Shown piece after piece: positions 25,367-33,533 of a DNA stretch of 64,000 nt. The notes beneath the pieces are model-generated. The model saw nothing but the letters and a program-made list of their open reading frames with translations, did not search any database and was not told the DNA's origin. The position numbers were made by a program, and so were the translations under genes. Numbering within the stretch: the first letter of the stretch is position 1; every line of letters starts with the position of its first letter. This stretch comes from Streptomyces sp. KMM 9044 (lineage in GTDB: Bacteria > Actinomycetota > Actinomycetes > Streptomycetales > Streptomycetaceae), in the NCBI RefSeq assembly GCF_024701375.2, contig NZ_CP113910.1, positions 124,001 to 188,000 of the forward strand, read 5' to 3'.

Positions 25367-27640
25367 ATGAAGTTCACCGACGGCTTCTGGCGCATCCGCG
25401 AGGGCGTCCAGATCTCGTACGCCACTGAGGTCCGCGAGGTGCGCCCCGAATCGAAGCGCTTCACTACGTACGCCTCCGTACGGAAGGTGACACGGAGGGG
25501 CGACACCCTCAACGCGCCACTTGTCACGGTGGAGTGCTTCTCTCCCGCCGAGGGTGTCATCGGTGTCCGCGTCACGCATCACGCGGGCAAGCGGCGACCG
25601 GGGCCCGACTTCGCCCTGGGCGCCGACGCCGACGGCGCCGGGACGGTACGCCAGGACGGCCCGGTCACCGAGCTGACCAGCGGTCCGCTGACGCTCCGCC
25701 TCGACGGGTCCGGCCCCTTCGCGCTCGCCTTCCACGACGCGCTCGGGCGCGAGCTGACCCGTGCGGACGCCAGGAACACGGCCTTCGTCACCACCGGGCA
25801 CGGGGCACGGCACCACATGCTGACCCGGCTGGCACTGGGTGTCGGGGAACAGGTCTACGGCCTCGGCGAGCGCTTCACCCCGTTCGTCAGGAACGGCCAG
25901 ACGGTCGACGTGTGGCAGGCCGACGGCGGCACGAGCAGCGAGCAGTCCTACAAGAACATCCCGTTCTACCTGTCGTCCCGTGGTTACGGCGTCTTCGTCA
26001 ACCACCCCGGTGCGGTCTCCTTCGAGGTCGGCTCGGAGTCGGTCGGCCAGGTGCAGTTCAGCGTCGAGGACCAGTCGCTCGAGTACTACGTCGTCGCCGG
26101 TCCCACCCCGAAGGACGTCCTCAGCCGTTACACGACCCTCACCGGCCGCCCCGCCCTGCCGCCCGCCTGGTCGTTCGGCCTGTGGCTCAGCACCTCGTTC
26201 ACCACGTCGTACGACGAGGCGACGGTGACGTCGTTCGTGGATGGCATGGCCGAACGCGGCATCCCGCTCACGGTGTTCCACTTCGACTGCTTCTGGATGC
26301 GTGAGTACCAGTGGTGCGACTTCCAGTGGGATCCCGACGTGTTCCCCGACCCGGACGGCATGCTGGCCCGGCTCAAGGAGAGGGGGCTGCGGATCAGCGC
26401 CTGGATCAACCCGTACATCGCCCAGAAGTCGCCACTCTTCGACGAGGCCGCCGCCCTCGGGCACCTGGTGCGCCGGGCCGACGGCGACGTGTGGCAGTGG
26501 GACCTGTGGCAGGCCGGCATGGGGCTGGTCGACTTCACCAGTCCCGAGGCGCGGGCCTGGTTCCAGTCGAAGCTGAAGCCCCTGCTCGACCAGGGTGTGG
26601 ACTGTTTCAAGACGGACTTCGGCGAGCGCATCCCCACCGACGTTCTCTGGCACGACGGCTCGGACCCCGAGCGGATGCACAACTACTACACGCAGCTCTA
26701 CAACCGGACGGTGTTCGAGCTTCTGGAGAAGGAGCGCGGGCAGGGTGAGGCCGTGCTCTTCGCACGGTCCGCGACCGCGGGCGGGCAGCAGTTCCCGGTG
26801 CACTGGGGCGGCGACTGCTGGTCGTCCTTCGAGGCGATGGCCGAGTCACTGAGGGGCGGGCTGTCGCTGTCGCTGAGCGGGTTCGGTTTCTGGAGCCATG
26901 ACATCGGCGGTTTCGAGGGCACGCCGGACCCTTCGGTGTTCAAGCGGTGGCTCGCCTTCGGTCTGCTGTCCTCGCACAGCCGGCTGCACGGATCCACGTC
27001 GTACCGGGTGCCGTGGGAGTTCGGTGACGAGGCGGTGGACGTCGCCCGGCGGTTCACCCTGCTCAAGCACCGGCTGATGCCCTACCTGTACGGCGCTGCC
27101 GTCGAGGCGCACGACACCGGGGTGCCGATGATGCGGCCGATGATGCTGGAGTTCTGGCACGATCCGTCGTGCCGTCAGCTGGACCGCCAGTACATGCTGG
27201 GCCCCGACCTGCTGGTCGCCCCCGTGTTCGACACGGACGGGGAGGTGGAGGTCTACCTGCCGGAGGGCACCTGGACCCACCTGCTGAGCGGGGAGAAGGC
27301 CACCGGCCCGTGCTGGCGCACCGAGCGGCACGGCTACGACAGCCTGCCGCTGTACGTCCGGGAGGGCGCCGTGCTGCCGCTGGCCGGGGACGACACCCGG
27401 CCCGACGGCGACTGGCTGGACGCGCCGGTGCTTCTCGTCCACCCTTCCGCCTCGCCCGGCTACGAGGCCGAGGTCACCGTGCCCGACACGACGGGTGCGC
27501 GGGCGGCGGGCTTCCGGGTGGTGCGGGACGGCGACGTGCTGCGGGTCACCGCGTCGGGCACCGAACGGCCGTTCACGGTGCGGGTCGCGGGCGGTGCCCA
27601 GGCCCGGGGGACGGGCGAGGTGGCGGTGCCTCTGGGCTGA
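25367..27640 (+). CDS. GH31 alpha-xylosidase (YicI type)
   Basis: 757 residues, full length for YicI-type GH31. Nucleophile Asp417 in FKTDFGERIPTDV and acid/base Asp483 in HWGGDCWSS fall within one residue of the E. coli YicI positions; KTDFGERIPTDV is typical of alpha-xylosidases rather than alpha-glucosidases. Intracellular (no signal). It releases alpha-xylose from isoprimeverose-type units. ATG 25367 follows GAGGAAG. It is transcribed divergently from the importer/GH1 operon and ends with a hairpin. Confidence 0.92.
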   Translation: MKFTDGFWRIREGVQISYATEVREVRPESKRFTTYASVRKVTRRGDTLNAPLVTVECFSPAEGVIGVRVTHHAGKRRPGPDFALGADADGAGTVRQDGPVTELTSGPLTLRLDGSGPFALAFHDALGRELTRADARNTAFVTTGHGARHHMLTRLALGVGEQVYGLGERFTPFVRNGQTVDVWQADGGTSSEQSYKNIPFYLSSRGYGVFVNHPGAVSFEVGSESVGQVQFSVEDQSLEYYVVAGPTPKDVLSRYTTLTGRPALPPAWSFGLWLSTSFTTSYDEATVTSFVDGMAERGIPLTVFHFDCFWMREYQWCDFQWDPDVFPDPDGMLARLKERGLRISAWINPYIAQKSPLFDEAAALGHLVRRADGDVWQWDLWQAGMGLVDFTSPEARAWFQSKLKPLLDQGVDCFKTDFGERIPTDVLWHDGSDPERMHNYYTQLYNRTVFELLEKERGQGEAVLFARSATAGGQQFPVHWGGDCWSSFEAMAESLRGGLSLSLSGFGFWSHDIGGFEGTPDPSVFKRWLAFGLLSSHSRLHGSTSYRVPWEFGDEAVDVARRFTLLKHRLMPYLYGAAVEAHDTGVPMMRPMMLEFWHDPSCRQLDRQYMLGPDLLVAPVFDTDGEVEVYLPEGTWTHLLSGEKATGPCWRTERHGYDSLPLYVREGAVLPLAGDDTRPDGDWLDAPVLLVHPSASPGYEAEVTVPDTTGARAAGFRVVRDGDVLRVTASGTERPFTVRVAGGAQARGTGEVAVPLG

Positions 27641-27675
27641 CCGGGGCCGGGTGCGGCCTCCGGGAAGGCTGTCGG

Positions 27676-27719
27676 CGGCTCTGCCCACCCGGGGGGAAGC
27701 CCTCGGGCGGGCAGAGCCG
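27676..27719. terminator. Hairpin between convergent GH31 and methyltransferase genes
   Basis: 11-bp stem CGGCTCTGCCC / GGGCAGAGCCG with a 22-nt loop. It can serve both convergent genes. Confidence 0.6.
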
Positions 27720-27799
27720 GGCGCGACGGTCCGGCACCCGGGTGATGTCCGGCCGGACGAGGTACCGGGCGGGTACCTGCGGGGCCGGGCAGCGTGAGG

Positions 27800-28588
27800 T
27801 CAGCGGAGCCGGGCGACGCCCGCGTAGATGCCGCTGTCCTCGGGTGCCGGGGCCTCGGTCTCCCGGAACCACTCCGTGGCCGTGACCAGGCCCGGCTCCA
27901 CCAGGTCCAGGCCGTCGGGGAAGAGGGCGGCTTCAACGCGGGAGCGGAAGCCGAGCCGTATGCCGGCCCGGGCGTACTCGGCGGTGACCTGGGCGGCCAG
28001 TTCCGCGTGGCGGTCGGACGCCGCGTGCGACAGCACCAGGTAGCTGCCCGGCGGGAGTGCGGAGAGCAGCTCTTTGACAATGGCGCGGGGTTCCTGGCCG
28101 TCGGGGATGAAGTGCGGGAGGGCGATCAGGGACAGCGCGACGGGACGGCCGAGGTCGAGGACGGTCCGGGCGTGGTCGACGATCTCCCCGGGACTGCGCA
28201 CATCGGCCTGGAAGTAGTCCGTGGCACCCTCGGGACTGCTGATCAGGAGGGCCTCCGCGTGCCGCAGGACGATCGGGTCGTTGTCGGTGTGAACGACCTT
28301 CGCGGCCGGGGCGACGGCCTGCACGATCTGGTGCGGGTTCGGCTCGGTGGGGATGCCGGTGCCGACGTCGAGGAACTGGTCGACGCCCTGCCCGGCGAGC
28401 CAGGCCGCGGCCCGGTGCATGAACCGGCGGTTCTGCCGGGCGGCGTCCCGGGCCTGGGGTGGCAGCCTCTCGCCGGCGGCCTCGTCCACCGGGTAGTTGT
28501 CCTTACCTCCGAGCAGCCAGTCGTAGACCCGCGCGGGGTGCGCCTTGCTGGTGTCGATCCGCGGAGGGCTGGACCTGCCGGCCGGCAT
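27800..28588 (-). CDS. DUF574 SAM-dependent methyltransferase
   Basis: 262 residues of the actinobacterial DUF574 family: IDTSKAHPARVYDWLLGGKD, QFLDVGTGIPTEPNPHQIVQ, VVHTDNDPIVLRHAEALL, LSHAASDRH. SAM binding is expected; substrates of this large, multicopy family are unknown. ATG 28588 has GGAG 8 nt upstream; GTG 28615 is possible. Confidence 0.85.
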   Translation of the reverse strand: MPAGRSSPPRIDTSKAHPARVYDWLLGGKDNYPVDEAAGERLPPQARDAARQNRRFMHRAAAWLAGQGVDQFLDVGTGIPTEPNPHQIVQAVAPAAKVVHTDNDPIVLRHAEALLISSPEGATDYFQADVRSPGEIVDHARTVLDLGRPVALSLIALPHFIPDGQEPRAIVKELLSALPPGSYLVLSHAASDRHAELAAQVTAEYARAGIRLGFRSRVEAALFPDGLDLVEPGLVTATEWFRETEAPAPEDSGIYAGVARLR

Positions 28589-28689
28589 GACGAACTCCGT
28601 CCCACGGTGGAGCACTGCCGATGGTGATCAACGAGTCTCGCACATCAACATGCGATCAGGCAGAGCGAGTTGAGTCAGATCGAGCCGCC

Positions 28690-29958
28690 TCACCCACCCG
28701 CCCACACCTTCTCCGCCGGCGGCGGTGCCGTACTGGCGCGCGTCACCAGGCGGGTCGGGACGAGGGTGGTCCCCCGCTCGGGGCCGCCATGGCGCACCTT
28801 GCCCAGGACGGCCGCCACGCAGCGCCGTCCCACCTCGGCGAAGTCCTGGTGGACGGTGGTCAGCGGGGGCAGGAACGAGGACGCCTCGGGGATGTCGTCG
28901 AAGCCGATGACGCTGACGTCCACGGGGACGCGTCGGCCGCGCTCGTGGAGGGCACGCAGCAGGCCGAGGGCCATCTGGTCGTTGGCCGCGAAGACGGCGG
29001 TGCACTCGTCGCGGGCGGCGAGTCCGAGGCCCGCACGGTAGCCGGACTCCGCGGACCAGTCGCCGCGGACCAGCTCCGGCGGGACGCGTCCGGCGTCGGT
29101 GAGGGCGGCGTGCCAGGCGTCGGTGCGGCGCTGGGCGGCGAAGGAGTCCTCGGGGCCGGCCAGGTGCCACACCGTGCGGTGGCCGAGGCCGAGCAGGTGG
29201 CGCACGGCGGTACGGGTGCCGCCGGCCTGGTCGGTGTCGACGACCGTGTAGTGGTCACCGGCGTCGGAGTCGACGACCACGACCTGGGCGTGCGGGGGCA
29301 GCTGGATTGTCGCCGCATCCAGCAGATGGACCTCCATGATGACGATCACCGCGTCGACGGCGAGTTCCTCCAGTCGGGAGAACGCGCCGCGCACCTCGTC
29401 CTGGGTCGGTATCGCGACGGGCAACAGGGTCACCGCGTAGCCCTCGTGTGCGGCGGAGGTGGCGATCGCCTCCAGGGTACGCACATTTCCGGTCGTGGAC
29501 AGCGAGAAGGTGATGACGCCGATGGTGCGGAACTCTCCGCGTTTGAGCGCGCGGGCCGCGCTGTTGGGCCGGTAGCCGAGCTCCTGCATCGCGGCGAGCA
29601 CCTGCCGCCGGGTCTCCTCGTTCACCCCGGCGTAACCGTTGGACACACGGGAGACCGTCTGGGACGAGACCCCGGCGAGGCGGGCCACGTCCGCCATGGA
29701 GGCCCGGGTGTGTCGGCCGCCGCCCCGCGGGCGGCGGCGCGGCGGGGCATCGTCGGCCGGGTCCGTTCCTGCGGGGTCCACACCCGCGGACTGCCCGCCC
29801 GCCTGGTCCGCGTCGGCCGGATCCCTGCCGACTGCGGTCGCCTCGGGGCCGAGAGCCCGTCCCGGCGTGCTGTGCACCGTCTCCACTCGCTTTCCAGCCG
29901 CCTTCCCGTCGCCACCCGCCGCGTCAGGGTTTCCCGGAGGACTCTTGACCGTCGTCAT
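28690..29958 (-). CDS. LacI-family repressor of the galactoside operon
   Basis: Up to 422 residues. LacI HTH with hinge (MADVARLAGVSSQTVSRVSN, then YRPNSAARALKRG), then a periplasmic-binding-like ligand domain (VVDTDQAGGTRTAVRHLLGL, FAANDQMALGLLRAL, VIGFDDIPEASSFLPPL). The frame is open for an extra N-terminal 87 residues (Gly/Pro/Asp-rich, from ATG 29958); the conserved protein begins near ATG 29697, so the true start is uncertain. It is divergent from the importer operon, with two operators between them. Confidence 0.85.
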   Translation of the reverse strand: MTTVKSPPGNPDAAGGDGKAAGKRVETVHSTPGRALGPEATAVGRDPADADQAGGQSAGVDPAGTDPADDAPPRRRPRGGGRHTRASMADVARLAGVSSQTVSRVSNGYAGVNEETRRQVLAAMQELGYRPNSAARALKRGEFRTIGVITFSLSTTGNVRTLEAIATSAAHEGYAVTLLPVAIPTQDEVRGAFSRLEELAVDAVIVIMEVHLLDAATIQLPPHAQVVVVDSDAGDHYTVVDTDQAGGTRTAVRHLLGLGHRTVWHLAGPEDSFAAQRRTDAWHAALTDAGRVPPELVRGDWSAESGYRAGLGLAARDECTAVFAANDQMALGLLRALHERGRRVPVDVSVIGFDDIPEASSFLPPLTTVHQDFAEVGRRCVAAVLGKVRHGGPERGTTLVPTRLVTRASTAPPPAEKVWAGG

Positions 29959-29986
29959 CGGGGCAGTGTAGACATGCCGCCACCGA

Positions 29987-30002
29987 ATGTTTACGTAAAC
30001 AT
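29987..30002. promoter_or_regulatory. LacI operator O1
   Basis: ATGTTTACGTAAACAT, a perfect 16-bp palindrome with central CG, between lacI-type and permease genes. It matches LacI-family operator form. Confidence 0.75.
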
Positions 30003-30031
30003 AACACCTCGCCGCATTTCTGCGGCGTCCG

Positions 30032-30047
30032 GTGTTCACGTAAACAT
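30032..30047. promoter_or_regulatory. LacI operator O2
   Basis: GTGTTCACGTAAACAT, 14 of 16 bases as in O1, 45 bp centre to centre. Paired sites on about the same face of the helix suggest cooperative binding over the divergent promoters. Confidence 0.7.
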
Positions 30048-30127
30048 CGGCTGTGGGGAGCACGGTTCCCGGCCCGGGACAGGGCGCCGTGATCGCCTGG
30101 CCCGAACGTGGACGAGCGAGGAACGAC

Positions 30128-31054
30128 ATGACAACGCTGCAACCGCCGGCGACCGCCGAGCCGCGGCCGGCACCACCTCCGGCGAGACGGGACCGCCGCT
30201 CCTGGACGGGGTGGGGGTTCGTCGGCCCCTTCGTGGTCGTGTTCGCCCTGGTCTTCCTGGCACCGATCGTGTATTCGGTCCACCTGAGCCTCTTCCGCGA
30301 CCAGCTCATCGGCGGCACCAGCTTCGTCGGGCTCGACAACTACCAGCAAGCCCTGCAGGACGAGCGGTTCTGGGCCGCGCTCGGCCGGGTCTCGCTCTTC
30401 CTGGGCGTCCAGGTACCGATCATGCTCGGCGTCGCCCTGCTGGTGGCCCTGGCGCTGGACAGCGGACGGCTCTACGGCAAGAGCTTCTTCCGCATCTCGA
30501 TCTTCCTGCCGTACGCGGTGCCCGCCGTCGTCGCCACGCTGATGTGGGGCTTCATGTACGGCACCCGGTTCGGCCTGGTCGGCGACGTCAACGAGGCCTT
30601 CGGGCTGTCGCTGCCCGACCCGCTCTCCCCCGACCTGGTACTGGCGTCGATCGGCAACATCGTCACCTGGGAGTTCGTCGGCTACAACATGCTGATCTTC
30701 TACGCGGCGCTGCGGGTGATCCCGCACTCTCTCTACGAGGCGGCCGAGATCGACGGCGCCGGGCAGCTCCGCGTCATCACCGCCATCAAGCTGCCCGCGA
30801 TCCGCGGCGCCCTGGTCATCGCGACGATCTTCTCCATCATCGGCAGCTTCCAGCTCTTCAACGAGCCCAGCGTCCTGCAGAAGCTGGCGCCCAACGCCAT
30901 CACCACGGACTACACGCCGAACTACTATACGTACTCGCTGTCCTTCTCCGGCCAGCAGCACAACTACTCCGCGACGGTCGCCATCATCATGGGTCTGATC
31001 ACCATGGTCGTCGCCTATGTCGTCCAGCTGCGCGGCATGCGCAAGGGAGTGTGA
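30128..31054 (+). CDS. Sugar ABC transporter permease (MalF type)
   Basis: 308 residues, six helices, EAA motif (SLYEAAEIDGAGQLRVITAI). First gene of the operon under the twin LacI operators. ATG 30128 follows GAGGAA. CUT1 importer; no ATPase in the operon. Confidence 0.88.
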   Translation: MTTLQPPATAEPRPAPPPARRDRRSWTGWGFVGPFVVVFALVFLAPIVYSVHLSLFRDQLIGGTSFVGLDNYQQALQDERFWAALGRVSLFLGVQVPIMLGVALLVALALDSGRLYGKSFFRISIFLPYAVPAVVATLMWGFMYGTRFGLVGDVNEAFGLSLPDPLSPDLVLASIGNIVTWEFVGYNMLIFYAALRVIPHSLYEAAEIDGAGQLRVITAIKLPAIRGALVIATIFSIIGSFQLFNEPSVLQKLAPNAITTDYTPNYYTYSLSFSGQQHNYSATVAIIMGLITMVVAYVVQLRGMRKGV

Positions 31055-31061
31055 AGCAGCG

Positions 31062-32012
31062 ATGACCACCACCGTCTCCCCCGCCTCCGCGGACCGGACC
31101 GGCTCCGCGTCCGGCGCCCCGGATGCCGTCCCCCGGTTGCGTACGCGCCGGCGCGGCTCCACGCCGGGGCGCCCCCGCCGCAGTGTGCTGCTGACCGTCC
31201 TCACCGGCCTGGTGCTGCTCTACAGTCTGGTGCCGCTGGTGTGGCTGGTCATCAGCGCCACCAAGACCCAGGAGGGACTGTCCCGTTCGTTCGGCCTCTG
31301 GTTCGACGGCGACTTCGCCCTCTGGGACAACATCGCCGAGACGTTCACCTACGACGACGGCGTCTTCGCCCGCTGGCTGCTGAACACCATGCTGTACGTG
31401 GGGCTCGGCGCGGGAGGCGCGACCCTCCTCGCCGTGCTCGGCGGCTACGCCCTGGCCAAGTTCGAGTTCCCCGGCCGCCGGGCCGTCTTCGCCGTCGTCA
31501 TCGGCGCCGTGGCCGTACCGGGTACGGCCCTGGCGGTGCCTACCTTCCTGATGTTCAGCAACATGGGGCTGGCCAACACCCCGTGGGCGGTCGTCATCCC
31601 GTCGCTGATCTCTCCGTTCGGCCTGTATCTGATGTGGGTGTTCGCCAGTGAGGCCGTCCCGAACGAACTCCTCGAGGCGGCCCGGATCGACGGCGCGGGT
31701 GAGCTGCGCACCTTCTTCCTGGTGGTGCTTCCGCTGCTGGCGCCGGGCATCGTCACCGTCTCGCTGTTCACCATGGTCGCGACCTGGAACAACTACTTCC
31801 TGCCGCTGATCATGCTCAAGGACCCCGCCTGGTATCCCCTCACCCTGGGCCTGCACAGCTGGAACGCCCAGGCCGAGACGGCCGGCGGGCAGCCCGTCTT
31901 CCACCTGGTCATCACCGGCTCGCTGATCACCGTCGTCCCGCTGATCGCCGCGTTCCTGCTGCTGCAGAAGTACTGGCAGTCGGGACTCGCCGCCGGAAGC
32001 GTCAAGGAATAG
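31062..32012 (+). CDS. Sugar ABC transporter permease (MalG type)
   Basis: 316 residues, six helices, EAA motif (ELLEAARIDGAGELRTFFLV), C-terminus GLAAGSVKE. ATG 31062 is 7 nt after the previous stop. Partner of the preceding permease. Confidence 0.88.
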   Translation: MTTTVSPASADRTGSASGAPDAVPRLRTRRRGSTPGRPRRSVLLTVLTGLVLLYSLVPLVWLVISATKTQEGLSRSFGLWFDGDFALWDNIAETFTYDDGVFARWLLNTMLYVGLGAGGATLLAVLGGYALAKFEFPGRRAVFAVVIGAVAVPGTALAVPTFLMFSNMGLANTPWAVVIPSLISPFGLYLMWVFASEAVPNELLEAARIDGAGELRTFFLVVLPLLAPGIVTVSLFTMVATWNNYFLPLIMLKDPAWYPLTLGLHSWNAQAETAGGQPVFHLVITGSLITVVPLIAAFLLLQKYWQSGLAAGSVKE

Positions 32013-32130
32013 CACCGGCTGCCGCCCCTCCTGGGCGCGCGGCCCTGTGCCCCCCCCACCAGCCCCACCGCCACGGCACACCACCCCAGGGCTCCGGAAT
32101 CCAAGCCCACGAAGAAGTGGAAGCACGCCC

Positions 32131-33474
32131 ATGCACAAGCAATCCCGCCGCCTGCTGCGCGGCATCGGCATCATCTGCGCCCTGACCCTGGGCGCCACCG
32201 CCTGCGGCGGTTCCGACGACGGGGACGCCGCTCCGAAGGCAGTCTCCGAGTCGGACGTCGAGGCGGCCCTGGAGAAGGGCGGCACCGTCACCGTCTGGGC
32301 GTGGGAACCCACGCTCGAGCAGGTGGCCGCCGACTTCGAGAAGGAGCACCCCGGTGTCGAGGTGAACCTCGTCAACGCGGGCACCGGCAACGAGCAGTAC
32401 AAGGCGTTGCAGAACGCCATCTCCGCGAAGAAAGGCGTCCCCGACGTCGCCCAGGTCGAGTACTACGCCATGGGCCAGTACGCGCTGACCGACGGGCTCA
32501 CCGACCTCAGCGGCTTCGGCGCCGACCAGCTCGCCGACCGGTACTCCCCCGGCCCGTGGAACGGTGTGAAGGCCGGCGGCGAGGGGATCTACGGCCTGCC
32601 GATGGACTCCGGTCCGATGGCGCTGTTCTACAACAAGAAGGTCTTCGACAAGCACAGGATCGAAGTGCCCACCACGTGGGACGAGTACGTGGACGCGGCC
32701 CGCGCCCTGCGCAAGGCGGACCCGAAGGCGTACATCACCAACGACGCCGGCGACGCGGGCTTCACCACCAGCATGCTGTGGCAGGCCGGTTCGCGCCCCT
32801 ACAAGGTGAACGGCACCGAGGTAAAGATCGGGTTCGGCGACAAGGGGGCCCAGGACTTCACCGGCACCTGGCAGAAGCTGCTCGACGAGGAGCTGGTCGC
32901 CCCGGTCACCAGCTGGTCCGACGAGTGGTACAAGGGCCTCGGCGACGGCACCCTCGCGACCCTGGCCATCGGGGCCTGGATGCCGGCCAACCTCGCCTCC
33001 GGTGTGAAGGAGGCCTCCGGCGACTGGCGCGTCGCCCCGCTGCCGCAGTGGACTGCGGGCGCCGACGCCGGTGCGGAGAACGGCGGCAGCGCCCTCACCC
33101 TGCCCGAACTCGGCAAGAACGAGGCGCTCGCCTACGCGTTCGTGGAGTACGCCAACTCCGGCGACGGTGTCGACACCCGGGTGAAGAGCGGTGCCTTCCC
33201 CGCGACTACGGCACAGCTCGGCTCCGAGGAGTTCCAGAACACCGAGTTCCCGTACTTCGGCGGGCAGCAGGCCAACAAGGTCTTCGCCGAGTCGGCCGCG
33301 AACGTCGCCGACGACTGGGCGTACCTGCCGTACCAGGTGTACGCCAACTCGATCTTCAACGACACCGTCGGCAAGGCCTACGTCTCCGGCACCACGCTGG
33401 CGGACGGCCTGAAGGCCTGGCAGGACGCGTCGGTCGAGTACGGCAACGAGCAGGGCTTCACCGTAGCGAAGTAG
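32131..33474 (+). CDS. Sugar-binding lipoprotein of ABC transporter
   Basis: 447 residues. Lipobox ATAC at about residue 24 after a Sec signal (RRLLRGIGIICALTLGATAC), then a family 1 solute-binding protein (VTVWAWEPTLEQVAADFEKE, LPMDSGPMALFYNKKVF). Likely brings galacto-oligosaccharides to the permeases, judged from the GH42 and GH30 neighbours. A strong hairpin separates it from the GH42 gene. Confidence 0.88.
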   Translation: MHKQSRRLLRGIGIICALTLGATACGGSDDGDAAPKAVSESDVEAALEKGGTVTVWAWEPTLEQVAADFEKEHPGVEVNLVNAGTGNEQYKALQNAISAKKGVPDVAQVEYYAMGQYALTDGLTDLSGFGADQLADRYSPGPWNGVKAGGEGIYGLPMDSGPMALFYNKKVFDKHRIEVPTTWDEYVDAARALRKADPKAYITNDAGDAGFTTSMLWQAGSRPYKVNGTEVKIGFGDKGAQDFTGTWQKLLDEELVAPVTSWSDEWYKGLGDGTLATLAIGAWMPANLASGVKEASGDWRVAPLPQWTAGADAGAENGGSALTLPELGKNEALAYAFVEYANSGDGVDTRVKSGAFPATTAQLGSEEFQNTEFPYFGGQQANKVFAESAANVADDWAYLPYQVYANSIFNDTVGKAYVSGTTLADGLKAWQDASVEYGNEQGFTVAK

Positions 33475-33477
33475 CCC

Positions 33478-33510
33478 ACCGGGGCGGCACGCGCGCCGTG
33501 CCGCCCCGGT
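33478..33510 (+). terminator. Intercistronic hairpin before GH42 gene
   Basis: 14-bp perfect stem (ACCGGGGCGGCACG and complement), 5-nt loop, starting 3 nt after the binding-protein stop. Such hairpins after sugar-binding-protein genes often protect the upstream mRNA and reduce readthrough; here it would give more binding protein than hydrolase. Confidence 0.7.
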
Positions 33511-33533
33511 GCGAGACCCCCGGAAGGACCGCC

